Shown here: piece after piece, positions 1-13,065 of the stretch
How positions within the stretch are numbered: the first letter of the stretch is position 1
Layout: every line of letters begins with the position of its first letter
DNA from: Bostrychus sinensis
Lineage: Eukaryota; Chordata; Actinopteri; Gobiiformes; Eleotridae
Length of the DNA stretch: 64,000 bases
Reading direction: 5' to 3'
Assembly (NCBI GenBank): GCA_020698575.1
Contig: CM036258.1
Span: 21,534,795 to 21,598,794 of the forward strand
Made by a program: the position numbers and the translations under genes
Notes under the pieces: generated by a model
The model's input: the letters and a program-made list of their open reading frames with translations, nothing else
What the model was told of the DNA's origin: nothing
Databases searched by the model: none

Positions 1-955
1 AGAGTTCAAAACTCAAAAAAAAAAAAGTATCTTTTCAGCCTCAAGCTTATCTGTTTGCATTACTTACGTTTCCTAAAATGTCATTATAATCCAAGAAACA
101 AGAATTTGTTTGCTCATAGTCAAACAAACAAACATTGGTGTTAAAAACACACGTTTTATTAGTAACAAAGTAAACAAATAATGTAATTGTCTTTGTAGAT
201 TTTGTAATTTGAATTACAAATATGGGTGTTTATTTACTGTATGTTACCTTGTTTCCACTGTTGCCTCTGTCACACAAAACTGAGAAGATCACTGTTCAGT
301 AGCTGAGGAGTGCCCCATGAGTGGAATATGAGGGGCCCAGGGGTGGGGGGAACCTTTTTTACTTTTATGGGAAGTGGTTCAGCACATAGGAGGTGAAGGA
401 CAGAGTTACTGGCCATTCCATCACTCAGTGCAATAAATGGATGCAATCTGTATCCAAGTAAAGCTTTGGCTGTTTTTGCATTCCACCTCTTTCATCCAAA
501 TGAATGATGGACCCTGGTACAGTGTGCTGTGTGGCAATATTAATATAAATCAGAGGCCTACAACCCTCACTAAATCAGGGAACCACTAGCATTTGTTATT
601 TAAATGACAAATAGCACAAGGGGAGCAGAGCAAAGGGACACACCAGAGAAGGTGGACAAACCAATTCAAATTTCAATACGACAGAGACAAAGCCCTGAAC
701 CAACATAGTAATGAAAAAAGACATTGCCGCTGGTTCGAACATACACACCAACTGCTGCTCAGTGCCACTTCCAATTGGCAGAACTCCTTATCACACTTAA
801 GCACATGTAACTTCTACACACTTCCAACTATAGCACAACCAACAACTTTGACACTAGTATTCTATAGTTGCACAAAAAAACAACAACAAAAAACAAAAAA
901 ACAAAAAAACAATTTAACAGAAAATTGTGAAAGGTTAAAAGAAGGGACGTGTAAC
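1..955. other. gpatch2l downstream intron or 3' flank, no exon found
   Basis: This stretch is AT-rich and has an A-rich low-complexity run near 873-912. I found no further gpatch2l exon, so the remaining C-terminal coding sequence, if any, lies outside the window. Confidence 0.4.
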
Positions 956-3900
956 CTGATATGATAGACACTGCCTCAGTTTTCCTCCTCCTTCTTCTCA
1001 TGTCCTCTGTACACAGTATTCTTGGGGTGATGTTAGCCTGCCTGGAGAAAGGAAAAAAGGGTCAGAAGATGTCTTTTCTCCACTATTACATATTTTGTGT
1101 GGGAAAAAAAAGAAATCTACTCAGTGACTCTAACTCAATAGGCCATAGCAAGATGACAATATGATTACAATATGATATAGGGTGAATAAACAAATGTGAA
1201 AAATATCCTACATTCTATGTTTTAAGTCAAGGTCTTAGCCACCACTAAGCACAGATGCATCTGAAGTGTGTATGTGCACTTGACAAAGGGACAGATAAGG
1301 AAAGAAGAGGACATGTAAAGTGATCTACAAAAACACAATGGTAGAACAAAGAAGTGCTTCATGTTCGAAGTGCACCCTAGAGAGGATTTAAACAACAGCA
1401 CAGTGATCCAAAGTCAGCAGTAAAATTGAGATCATGACAAGCTACAAACCAGGCGAGGAGGTTTTGCTGTTAACCCGAGAGGCTCATTGAGGACTTCTGC
1501 GACTTACAGCCCTAACAGCCACGTGCTACAATCAGGCCCCGTCTGGGCAGCCTTTAACAGCAGCGTGTTCCATGACCTCAACACCCATAAATCACATGAC
1601 GGGCGTGCAGTGCAGGGTGTCGAGAGCTGTGCAGTCTGGTCTTTGAGCCAAGTCTCTATGTTGTATAATCAATAGATATAAAAATAAATGGCCTGACCGT
1701 TATTCTCTCCCTGCTACCCCTCTCTAATAAAATCCCAGTAATGCATATTTCATTTACTTTTATACTTATTGATTACCTGTACTCCAGTTAGTAAATCACG
1801 TGCCTATCGATCCCTCAATCGTACCTCTGTCGGACAGCACATAACCAGCCATTTGCGCCCCTGATAAAGAGCTCAAGCATTGAACTCCCCACAGTAAATC
1901 TTTGCAAACTAACTTTTTAATTCTAAAATCGATCCCCGTTTAAACGTGGCATTATTTCACGAGGCACGCACGCAGTATTAAAAGTAATTCCCTGATGCAT
2001 TTAGTCTTAATGTGTGGAAGCCCATTCTTTCATCAAGACCTGAGATGGCACCAGGAGGGTCAGACTGGCCACTGGGGGTGGGGGGGTCATAAGGGCCCAC
2101 AGTTAGCATGACACTAATCAAACATGAGAATAACATCAGCTGCCTCATTAACCATAGTGAAACACCACCATCCTACCCAAAGGCTCTGTTTTATAAGTGT
2201 GTGTCCTGGCTCTGTGTAAATCTCACTGTGTGGTGAAATGCACTCTTTTTTATTTTTACCAGCTGCTACTTCATCACATTAACAACTTGACAGATGTTGG
2301 CTACTTTGTTGTAAATGTACAAAATCTGTGATGAGGCAGTGAGCAGTGAAAAACTTATGTGATATGTGATGAAGCTAGAAGCTAGCAGACAACTAAATTT
2401 CACCAAAGACACAAGGACACTAGTCTCCAACATAGATTTTTCAGGTCATAAGAGAGACTTCTGAATGCAACATAGTCCTTTAGGGTGCAGAGTAAAACAC
2501 CAGTGACACAGGGTCAATTGTAATTTTGGCTCCCACATCCAAAACCAAATATATCAATTAAAAATAATGAATCAAAAGAAGAGTTGGGAGGTGCAGTTAC
2601 AAAATGGCCATCTATTTTCATTAGGATACATGGCGCTTCAGGTGTGAGCAGGATCTCAAGATTAATAGCGGTATTCAAATGAATCAGAAAGGATTAGGGT
2701 CTCCAGGGAACATAATCAATGACTCCAAATCAATAATCAATAGGCCACTCACACCAATATACTAACTGCTGACTCCTAGATCTCACAATTAAAAAGAAAA
2801 CTGCAAAGGGAGTGGCCTAAGACTATGATTTATCTCACAGCGCAAGTGTCATTTAGAAATAAATAAGTCAATAGATAAAAGCTGCCGCTGGCCAGCTCAG
2901 GTGGGAGGCAGTTATGCATTTTAACATAGCCGCCAGCTTTGAGCATTACCCTCAAATCTCACAAAGCATTACGCCTATTCACACGCCGATACGAGGATAA
3001 ACAGTGTGCGGCCTTTATCACTTACCATCAAATCTGTGATTGTTGCCGTCAACTGCTGCTAAACAGGAGATGACAGCTTTTATAAATACAGTATCATTTC
3101 AGGCGGGCTGCCCTACAAGATTAATGCTTACAACCGCGCCACCGAGAAAACACTTTTCTCTCAAGGGTGTTGGAAAACACAAGAAAAGTCAGATGTACTT
3201 GGGTAAAGATTTATCCAGCAAGCAAGGTGTTGAAAGGAAGAAAATATATTTGAGGGGTCGCTTTTGACTGCTCATATGTTTATGTTCATTTTTAGCCAAG
3301 CATAAATAAGTCAACAAGAGCCAGAGCCTAGGCACAAGGACTGAGGAGCCATCTCACTGGAGACCGGATTGGAGCAGCTTGGGGAGAAAGAATCAGCTTG
3401 TGCCGTCCAACGGGACACATCAGAAGCCCCTCTCGTCAATCCCCGCCTCTCCCTCAATCATTTGGGAGTATGATTTATACTTTTTGAAGTGAAGGGTCTT
3501 GAATCCCACTATAAAGGAATTAAGAGGTCTCCCCTGAGTGTGGCATTCAAATGAGAGCATGGCAGGGATATGAGGGCTTTTTAATAGCGAGAAATTAGTA
3601 TTCACAATGCCTCAAACTGGAATCTGAAGGAACCTTTCAGGTAGAGAAAAAAGGCCCAGTTTAGAAAAGAAAGCCCTAAGAAGTCAGGGGCTTTTCATAG
3701 CAGTCGTGTATTTGCCCCTCATCAAGAGCACCGGAGCACTTTGTGGAATAACCCAAGAGAGACGATGGAGAAAGAGTGTGTGAAACAAAATTAAGCATGC
3801 ATCATAAATACTGAAAAAGTGGAAACAATAAAATGTGGAGTCCCACTGTCTCAGGGCCAAAAGGCCTGCTCGGCTTCTCAGCAGTCCCCCATGCAGATCC

Positions 3901-6900
3901 AACACTTCCAGGGATGACTGCGAGCAATGCAACACTTTGACAAACATCTTCTGAATAAACCTTTCTGTGTAGTCCCAAACATGGTGGGACTTGAATCTGC
4001 ATTACAACTATGTCAACATATACCATTTCACTGTGTCCAAATAGTGACCTTGAAAACTACAGAGATGAGTTACTGCTGCGGTTAAAACTAGCCGTCCATC
4101 ACAAATTCAAAGCTGTCAACTTAAGGACTCCCCTAGCTAACAATGACCTGTTCTTCTTTGTTACCTATTCCTTTAAGTAAGTTGGCCATAGGCTTGTTTG
4201 TCAATATATCGAGCTTCAATCTCAAAGACTGAACGGTTTTTCCAATAGGCCCTTGAGAGGCATTTTATTTAACATGACATTAGCTACCTGTTAGTGCAGA
4301 TGGAGGAGGAACATCTGAGACGGGAGCTCTCTGACACCATGTCAATAGGACGCACGGGTAATGGGCACAAAGTGTTCAACTGGAAATCAATGACATTCAG
4401 ATTTTCAGAATGGACTTTTCCAGGCCTATCACATATTGTCATGTATTGTCAAAAGTAACATACCTGGTTTTGGTCTCGTTTCCCAAATGAAGACAGCCAA
4501 AAACTGTAAAACAATCAAAAAAAAGTTATATTTCCTTAACACAATTCACTGGTTATTAAACATATAATTTCAATGGTCTTCAAAGTCTTGCTTACTCTCT
4601 CTGGTAGCGGTCGTGAGATAAATGTCTTAGTCTCTCCACAAACACTGGCATTCTGCCACCCTAAAGCACATTAAAAAAACGTAACTACAACAGTTATCAT
4701 GCAGTTGTGGCAGCAGGCAGTTGGCAGATGTCTGTAACCTTGTTTGGAAGCCGTCTTCTTTCCTTTCGGATAGAGCAGGCAGCAGTGCCGGGAAGACGGG
4801 AGCAATATCCTGCAAAGAAGACAATATTTATATTAATTAAATGTAGGTTCAGTGCAGTTTATTGTTTACAAGGTGCTTCATAAAATCCCTTTTTCATAAT
4901 CCATCAAAATGCAATTATTCACATTTTTTGTTGTACTAAACAGGTGAAAGTTTCTCATGTGTTAGCTCTAAGATTCAAGCCTGAACTGCAGTAAGAAAAC
5001 CACAAGTTTTTGGTTCTGGTGATCATGCCATTAATCATATTTGAGCAGAAACAGTATTGTTTTTACTACCTCTGCGAGAAGGCCGTGCTGGCTGCAGGAA
5101 AGTTGCTGATGGTCGGTCATCCTCCAGGGACAGCTGACTGTCCGAGTCCCAGCTGGGCAGCAAGCTGGCCACACCTGTCCTGACTCCACAGTCCCCCTCA
5201 AAGAACCAGTCACTCTGCTCATCGTCGCCTACACAAAAAATGGTGTCCTGGTTAGCATGAAAGTAAAGCATACTAACGACATAGTATTACCATCTTAGCA
5301 CAAGGGCTAGATGTTGTTGAGATCAGTATCTTTATAGACTGTGTGACTGGTAGTTTTTTTGATCATTTGAAATTACACATTTACTATTTGGAGTGTATGC
5401 AATAACTACAAAAGTATCCCAACACAAACTTGATAATAAGGTTAAGACCTAGCACAAAAAAACTAAACAGTGAGTGATCAAAATGTGAATGTGGTAAATG
5501 TATCCTAAAGGTGTTTTGAAAGATTGAGAGTGCATTTGAAGTGTCCTGGTTTGCATATATTCTGTTTATACCAACAGGAGAGAGAGGTAGGAAGTAACAA
5601 AGTATTTTTAGTACTTATCTGAGCCTGTACTTTCTTACTTTTACTTAAAGTAAAAGTGGTAAAATAATACTTTGCCACCTCTGTAAGTAGAGAATAAAAC
5701 TATTGTGGGGCCACAGATCTGATCAGACTAATGCTTAATTTATTCAGTCTTTAAATAGAAAAAGGAAGCTAATGTTACATTTGCTTTTAGCCTCAAATGC
5801 GAATAAACTTAGCAAATTTACTCTGTGATAGTTCATTCACAAATTAATATCAAAGGTAACACTTACACTTTGATCAAAAGCACAACAATAAAGATAATGA
5901 AGTTATAATATACTAGCTTTTACTATTTAAATGTTTTCTCATGAGAGACCAAAACAACTGAACAACAGGTTTGCCAGACTGACTATAGAAAGAAGCAAAT
6001 AAAAGACTAGCATCTTACAATTACTTTATGTAGTGAAATACATTTTGTAATGAATTCAGAAAGTGAAAGTTGATCTAATACTGAAAGAAGACAAACTATA
6101 ATGCAAAAACTGAATGGGGCCCTAGACCTGTCAGTCAGCAAAGCGTACACAGAAACCATGCCTCTCACAGTCAAGGTGTAGTGACAACTGTTAAATCAGA
6201 GTCTGCCTTGCCCCACCACAGCTAATGAGGATAGCAAAGGCTTCAGCGCTCATTAACATGACATGACAACATCTTATTAGAGTCGCTTAGCTGCCCAGTA
6301 ACCAGCCACTGTATCCAAACCTCAGTGATGCTCTGGCCCTGGCAGGAGCAGAGTCACTGTCCAAATCTGAAAACTCATTATTCATCATTTTGTAAACAGG
6401 CAAGACTAGGATGTATATTTGTGGTAAATTCAAGCCAAAGAAAACTGCCTTACTATTTATAACATGTGGCATTAGTGCAATACATTGGTATTTAGTTGTA
6501 CTGTTTGTTTACCTTGTCGTCCCTCATCATTGGTAAAAAGGCCAGGATCACTGCTACAGGTACTACTGGTTTCTCTGCAAATAAAGGAAAACATGACGTG
6601 AGCTGTTGCTAAGGACTTGTTACAAAATCCGAAACATTTAAGCCTTCTACTTTGATTTGTAGTCTTGAACATGAGATGCACTTAAATCAGACAGCATCTG
6701 AAAAGTGAACAATGCAAATCAAAAATTTACATGGCCTAGTAATGTCAATATTTAACATGTATCATTCAATAATAGAAATAATGAAGAAGTTCAGAGCTAG
6801 AGGTCGACATAAATGAAAATGACACAAAAAGACATGAGCGTGCGGTGTGCTCCCTTGTTGCAATAGCAAACACAAAGGCATGAGGAGAGACTCTGAGTGA

Positions 6901-9900
6901 CATGCACAATCTAATTGAATATCCTCCGCTGTCAGCTCCAATCTAATCGGGCCTGTGTTGTGGAGGATGACAGGAGAGCGAAATGCGTTCCCCTGGCCGC
7001 CCCTCCTTCTGGGTGTGCCTGGCTCTGAGGGGGGCTCTTCCACACAACAACTGGCTGACATCTGCTGTGTGGGCTGTGGCTGCTTACTGGCCGGACTGTT
7101 TCTCTGCCGCTCTCCGCAGCCTGGGGCAAGCCCTGTTACGCTGCTGGGTCTCTCAGTCTATCTCACACCTCCGCTATCATGCGCAGCGACCTTTGGACAC
7201 TTCAAGGTCACTGGGTGGAGAAGAAGAGCTGAGGTGACAAAGATGAAGAGACTGGTTCAAGAACATCTCTCTTTTTTTTTTTTTTTTTTGTAGAAATAAA
7301 CTAAATTGTCACAGAACTGTCACTACTACACCATACAAATAAGACCTGGACAATATATTGTTTAGTTATTGGTATTACACATCAAACATCAATTATATGA
7401 CAGAAATACCATTTTTGCAAACCTAACCTTCAGATTTCTTCAAATTTTAAGAATTTTACATGATGTAATTTTATACGTTTCAAAATGCCACAAGAGTTGT
7501 TTTTGCGCATTAGTAGCACTTACTTTTCCACCCTTTTGTTGCCCGCTTCTAACTTTTTGAGATGTGTTGTTACTATCAATTTCAAAATAATCCATTACAT
7601 TTAATGAAAAATGAAACCTGAGGCCTGGTTTAGTCCTGGATCAGACTTTAATATTGATTTTAACAGTTAAACTTGAACTATATAAAGCTATATCATTATC
7701 GCACAATTCAAAATATTTGCACATTTTTTTTTATTATAATGCCTTACAATTAGATCATTAAACAGATTAATTTAAATTAGTAAGAAAATGCCTACATGTT
7801 GTAGATAGCAGTCCCTAAATCTACTCCCCTTATCCTAAAGGGGGGCCCTTTTGATTGCCTTGCATTTTGCGCTTCGTTCGTCACCAGTGACCTTGCTAAA
7901 AGGGCAGGCTCCAGGGTCAGATATGCGCTGATACCATGTTTTGCCATATTGCAGAGGCACGCCAGTGACAGCAACATCAGAAAAACGTCCATCCAGCCTG
8001 CAACTCTTCCTGGCCATATGGTTCGGCAGTGGCACCATCGGCCCTCACATTCACAAGAAGCAGATGTAAGGAAGCGGGCCTCTCTGGGGAATGGGAAGAT
8101 GTCAGCTCCAGTCAGTCCAACAATACAATGTGAGAAGACCACAACCAAAACACAATGCATTTCTGTTTACCTTAAATTCCTTAGTTAAAAAATGTCCCAT
8201 GATGATCAAAGTGAGAGTTTGTGTGAAGTTTAAAAAGAACCACAGGTATAAACAATTCATTAGAGCCTCCCATTAAGTATTTATCCATATTAAAGGTGTA
8301 ATGTGATGTCGCTTGGAGCACCACTGGGCTGAATTGAGACCGTTTCCATTAAGTACTGCCTAATTAATAGCATGAATAATTGAGAAACCAATTTTTCTTG
8401 CACCCAAAAACAACACTTCTTCTTCTGCACCGGTGACCTCTGACAAGCAAAGTTGACAAACATTATATACAAACACTGTCTAGAGTTCTTGGTCCAAGTC
8501 CAAGTGTGAGTGTGGCTCAGACTTAAGGATGCATTACAACAAGCTGAACAGCACATCCCCAAGTTGATGTTCAACTCCAAATACGTCTTAATTAGACAAC
8601 ATACAATGTGTCCGTGATAAAACAAAGCCAAGGGCAAAATGAAAAAGTGCATCGCTGTGTTTTGGGGCTGGACTCAGCTCCCCATGTGGCCCAATTGTTT
8701 CTATACAAGCCAAAGAGGTGAAGCAAAACACAGTATCCAGATGAGCAAGTAATCATTAGGATATAATCCCCAACTCCTGGGAGAGGCACAGGCAGTTTGC
8801 TCAGAGATTACAGGCTAGCCGCCATTTATTGAGCTCAAGCTCATTCTGTTGAGAAAAAAAGAAGAGGCAGTGACAGAGGGGGGCAAAGTGCTGATAACAA
8901 TGGATCTGTGGCTTCTTCAAACAAGCCGTTCCAGCCCAAATCCATGCCCTTTTGCATGGGTGTCTGATTATAAGGTTATCCCACCCTCCCTAAGCTGCTG
9001 TAATTGGATTAGTCTCAGAGATTTATGAAAATTAACTTTGGCAAATAGTTGCAACGGTTTCTTAAAAACTCCTTGTAGAGTTCTCACATTGTAAACCACA
9101 ATGTGATGAAGCAGTGAAAAGATGCGACAATGGCTTTATGGTAGGAAGAAGTCCACATGAGCAGCAGGGTCCCACGGCTGGGGGTCTAGGCTGAGCCCGG
9201 AACAGCTTCTACCCACAGGTAAGGGCTGATGCAGAGCCATCCTGAGTGCCAGGTGGCCTGACTGCCAGCAGGCTGGACCCAGTCTAATGAAGGATGTGGA
9301 GTCCAACTGGAGACGCCAACATCTGCTCCCTTTACACTGAGGTAGCTGAAGGCAAGCCTCGGCCCAGTGTGTGCAGACGGGGAGTGACCTTGAGGAAACG
9401 CACATTTTAAGAGACCAGACACTCCATAAGAAAAAGGTTAATGGAATGAATGGCAACCAAACAAATCCACTCAGTTTAAAAGACATTTCAGCAATGGCAT
9501 CTGTGTCTGACATCAAATGGACCGTACACTCTGAGTATAAATATCGCTGTTGTACCACTGTCAACCTCTCATCAGCGCTGCCATTTTGTCATATCCCTCG
9601 CCTCGGCCTGGGCTTAACCATTAGATTGTTGAGCCCTCAGTACAGTGTGGCAGTATACTGAGCAGCAATCAAGAGTGTTGGCGTTGTGTAAGTGAGAAAT
9701 GATTGACAGTGTGCCATGGTGTTCCCATTTATTTCTTCTCTGGAGCTGTTTTCTGTCACAACGGCTATTGATTTTTCCATAAAGTAAGAAAACAAGTACC
9801 GTTAAGGGGCCAGGGAGGTCAGCACAAATTAAACGTCAAGATGTAAAGCTTTCAGTCTAAGCCATTACTAGCTATCAAAAAAAATACTCTTCTTGCATTT

Positions 9901-11517
9901 GTTATACAATTGACACATAATGACTAAATAAAGACTCACTGGAAGCTAATAGTGCTATCAGCTAAATAATGATTAGGAGTAATCAATACATTCTTCATAA
10001 AAAATGTTCCTCCTTTATGTGTAATTACATAAATGTTGACAGTGCCTTGATTCTTGTCTTGATTCCCTTTCTCTATTTAGCTTCAACATTACAACTCAAG
10101 CTTTACTATAATAGGCTAACGTCCCACTCTACTGCCAGTTACAGGCCCATTAAGTTTAGCTAAAAAATGCACATGAGACAGGACGCACAGGGATACTGGG
10201 ACACACTGAGATTTAATTACTGGCCCAAGACGGGAATTTATTTCAAAACAAATCAATACACCACCAAGTCACTTATTTACTTGTGACAATATTTCTTGAA
10301 AGGAAATAATGAGCTGGCACATGCCTGCAGGCATAACTATCAAAGATCCCTCCCTAGTGATCATTTCTGCTACAGGAGATGAGGACAAAGAGAGTCAATC
10401 ATTCATTTTTAATGTCAACTCAATACGTTAAAGTGGAGTGGCATGATTGTGATACTTTTTTCAGTTTAGTTGAGGACAGGCTGAATATTGACAACTGGCT
10501 AGATGAGGACAGGCAGTATAGATCATATTAAATGTCGCCTTGTTTAATTGCTTCTGTCTAAAAGTAGTTATGCCCATGACTTTTATGTTATGGGTTTAAC
10601 TGTCTTGGTCTCTTTTCATTTAAAGGGTAAAAATGGCTGTTGGAATTTTGAGCACATCTTTCACAATGGGTTTAATCTTGACTTTTTAAAACAATGGCAT
10701 AGTTAACATTTGGCTTCTTTCAAAACTATAAATTAAATCCTTGTTTCTGACTACCATGGGCAACTTTATTCGACATTTAAGGAATGTAAGTGAGTGTAAG
10801 TGTAAATTTCCAAACTATGAAATATGACCTATTTCAGTGTACATACAACACATACCCATCTGACATCTTCTCCTCTGCTCCATCCCGGTGATCGTTGGCC
10901 CGTGAGAGCTTCCTGTTCCAACATTCCTGTCCCATGAGCCTGGCTCCTTCGGCCTGTTGGTCTGCCCTCACCCAGCCACCAGACCGGTTCTTCGATCCTG
11001 ACAGATGCTGCATCCTGGACGGCTGGTGTCTTTGTCTTCGGTCCACATTAGGAACCCTTAGCTTGGGCTGCATCCGGGTGCTGACATCAGAGGTCATGCG
11101 TTTGACCTTCCTCCTCCTCCGCAGTGGTCGTCCTGGATTATTCTCAGTGAAGGAGTCGGACTCTGGCCATGAGGAGGGCCTGGCTTTGGCCGGGCGTCTC
11201 CTCATTCTGTGCCAGCGGCTGCTTGTGGTCAGTTCATCAGAGTCGCTGCAGTTGGCCACAGAGGCAGTAACGAGCTTCCTCCTGCAGCCTCGAGATGCTT
11301 CATCCAGGCTGGACTCAGAGGCCTCGACCCAGCAGCGGCGGTGCTCCAGCAGGTACAGAGAGGACTCCCGGTGGCGCCTTTGGGCTCTGCGTCGCCGGAT
11401 CTGTCTGCGATGCTGCAGTGGACTGAGCACCATCTCCTCCCACAGCTCTCCCAGTTTACTCTGCTCTGAGGACTGCTCCAGAGCTGACACCAGGTCCTGC
11501 ACCAGCTCATCCATCAT
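956..11517 (-). CDS. gpatch2l: G-patch domain containing 2-like protein, 3' end beyond window
   Basis: Six proposed coding exons: 11517-10856 (ATG 11517 or 11514), 6574-6513, 5228-5070, 4809-4739, 4504-4464 and 1041-956. All junctions are GT-AG and phases match, giving 360 codons plus one base. Recognisable blocks as I recall human GPATCH2L are MDELVQDL, KLGELWEEM, SDSFTEN with RPLRRRRKVKR, GLFTNDEGRQG, GDDEQSDWFFEG, and a late RQAN block followed by an RRRRK run. The last exon ends with an open donor, so the C-terminus lies left of base 1 or was missed. The protein is Arg/Lys-rich with acidic-serine patches, which suggests a nuclear role; its function is poorly known, and I see no G-patch motif in these exons. 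The 41-base exon at 4504-4464 is the least certain. An acceptor four bases before the ATG shows that an upstream exon is non-coding. Confidence 0.88.
5583..5693. repeat. Short palindromic MITE-like repeat (AGAGGTGG ends)
   Basis: The left end reads AGAGGTAGGAAGTAAC and the right end TTGCCACCTCTG, so the ends are imperfect inverted repeats of AGAGGTGG. The interior is rich in TACTT/AAGTA words. The same layout recurs at 27635-27991 and 54945-55261. It is probably a non-autonomous DNA transposon relic; no coding capacity is present. Confidence 0.5.
7272..7289. repeat. Poly-T tract in gpatch2l intron
   Basis: An uninterrupted run of about 18 T. Similar A runs occur at 13105-13127, 13810-13828, 14949-14967 and 20181-20202. 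They are slippage-prone simple repeats. Confidence 0.9.
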
Positions 11518-12130
11518 GGTGCTGAAACACAACACTACTGTTAATGCACCGTTTATATAGAGGTGACTGCCAAATTTCACCAAATGCAATTCTGTTTTTC
11601 ATTAAAGATATAAATTCTGTTTTATTTGATTTCTAAACAAAACGCTGCCAGAGATTGTTGCTTATCAACGACAGCTGCTTATAATCAGTTATTAATCTAA
11701 AGGTAAAACGTAATGACGTCAATTTATTGTAGCTTAGAGCAACAGAATAGTTCTTCATTATGAAAGGCAGTAAGCAGCTACCTTTATAGGAAGCAGGTTT
11801 CAATAAAGCCCTCTATGGATGATTTTGCTACAGAAGCGACATAACAATGCTCGAATGGTTTTTAAGGTAAGCCTTAGACAGTATGCAGTATGCTACATAT
11901 TTAAGACACTGCTGCAAGCCCTCGACAGCAGAGATGCAATCTGAGCAGCCTGCATGCTCTGTGCATTCTGTTACATAACATCTCACACGTGAGATCGTAA
12001 CGGGGGTAAAAGCATAGCTCGCTCGGATCCTCGCGACGCTAAATACAGTTAACACCCAATATATGCTACACAGAGACATTATATATTTATGAGATGACTG
12101 CCTGATCATGGTGTTACAGCCAGCACTCAC

Positions 12131-12260
12131 CAGTCGCGTCCTGTCTTGTTTTGTTTTCACCACTTGACACAGGACACGCACTTCCGCTTTGCCTTCGAGC
12201 CAATCAGCTGGCTCTCTCTCTCTATGACGCATCTGTAAAACGCGCGCCATTACAGTTGCG
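12131..12260 (-). promoter_or_regulatory. gpatch2l: gpatch2l non-coding first exon and promoter
   Basis: On the minus strand a strong donor, CTG|GTGAGT, ends a putative exon at 12131. It pairs with the acceptor at 11522-11523 just before the gpatch2l ATG, so the first exon is 5' UTR. The surrounding 250 bases are richer in CpG than the flanks. They hold an ETS-type site (CACTTCCG near 12179) and an inverted CCAAT box (CCAATCAGC near 12200), both usual in TATA-less housekeeping promoters. The transcription start is inferred and probably lies around 12200-12260. Confidence 0.55.
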
Positions 12261-12419
12261 TTTATTGGGCAAATAAACGCAGCCTGTGGTGCTCAGATAA
12301 AAAGCTGGGGAAAGTACAGTGCCTTTACACACACTCAAAAAAATTAAATAAAATAAATAAAGAAAAACAGCGCATTTATTTATAAAAAGTTACAGTATCA
12401 TCCTCAGTTAAACACCCTT

Positions 12420-13065
12420 GTTTACATGCGCTTGAGTATCCTGGTTATGACAGTGGATATGACGTTTACATGCACTCAGAGTAACTGGAATACTCATATC
12501 CCTGTATACAGGACAAAATGTCCTGGATGTATAGGGGAGCACTGTGGTAAATTCACTAATACGTGGCTTATTTAACACATTCTAGTGACAGTGTTTATTT
12601 GGATATTTTTCTCTCTAACCTCTCTATTACTATCACAGCGGCAGTGTAAGACAAAGACATGAAGAGTGGAAAAAAGCTGTAGTTTAGTCTGAGAGCAGCA
12701 GAGACACGGCTTTTGAAACTAGCCATGGACATAAAGGTGGCAACACTGTTTAACAGAATGTGCCACTTTGTTTAATATTACAAGATTAGTTTGGAGAGTT
12801 TGGAGAGCTCAGGTACAAGTTACTGTTGCTGTGGGAAAGTTGAGGCACATGCGTCTCTGGAGTTTCCACATGTTCAGTTCACCTCCCATGGTCAGAAACC
12901 AGGATACTGCGTTTGCATTCCACAGTATCCCAGTTAATATCAGAGTTTTCCAGGTCAAGTGTCAAGGTTTCTCATAACCAAGATACTGGCTTATCCTGGA
13001 TACTGAATTCAGGATACTATGTTTACATGCACAAAGACAAAACCGGGAAACAAGTGCATGTAAAC
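12420..13065. mobile_element. MITE-like palindromic element with TTTACATGC ends
   Basis: The left end begins TTTACATGCGCTTG and the right end, reversed, reads TTTACATGCACTTG. Further inward copies of GTTTACATGCAC occur near 12465 and 13021, so the ends are compound inverted repeats. Internal fragments such as GGATACT and TATCC also recur in both orientations. No transposase frame is present. It sits only about 170 bases upstream of the inferred gpatch2l promoter. The superfamily is uncertain. Confidence 0.55.

Noticed and set aside
10895..11560. 221-codon plus-strand frame
   Set aside because: It lies antisense to the large gpatch2l coding exon and is open only because that exon is GC-rich; the family sequence is on the minus strand.
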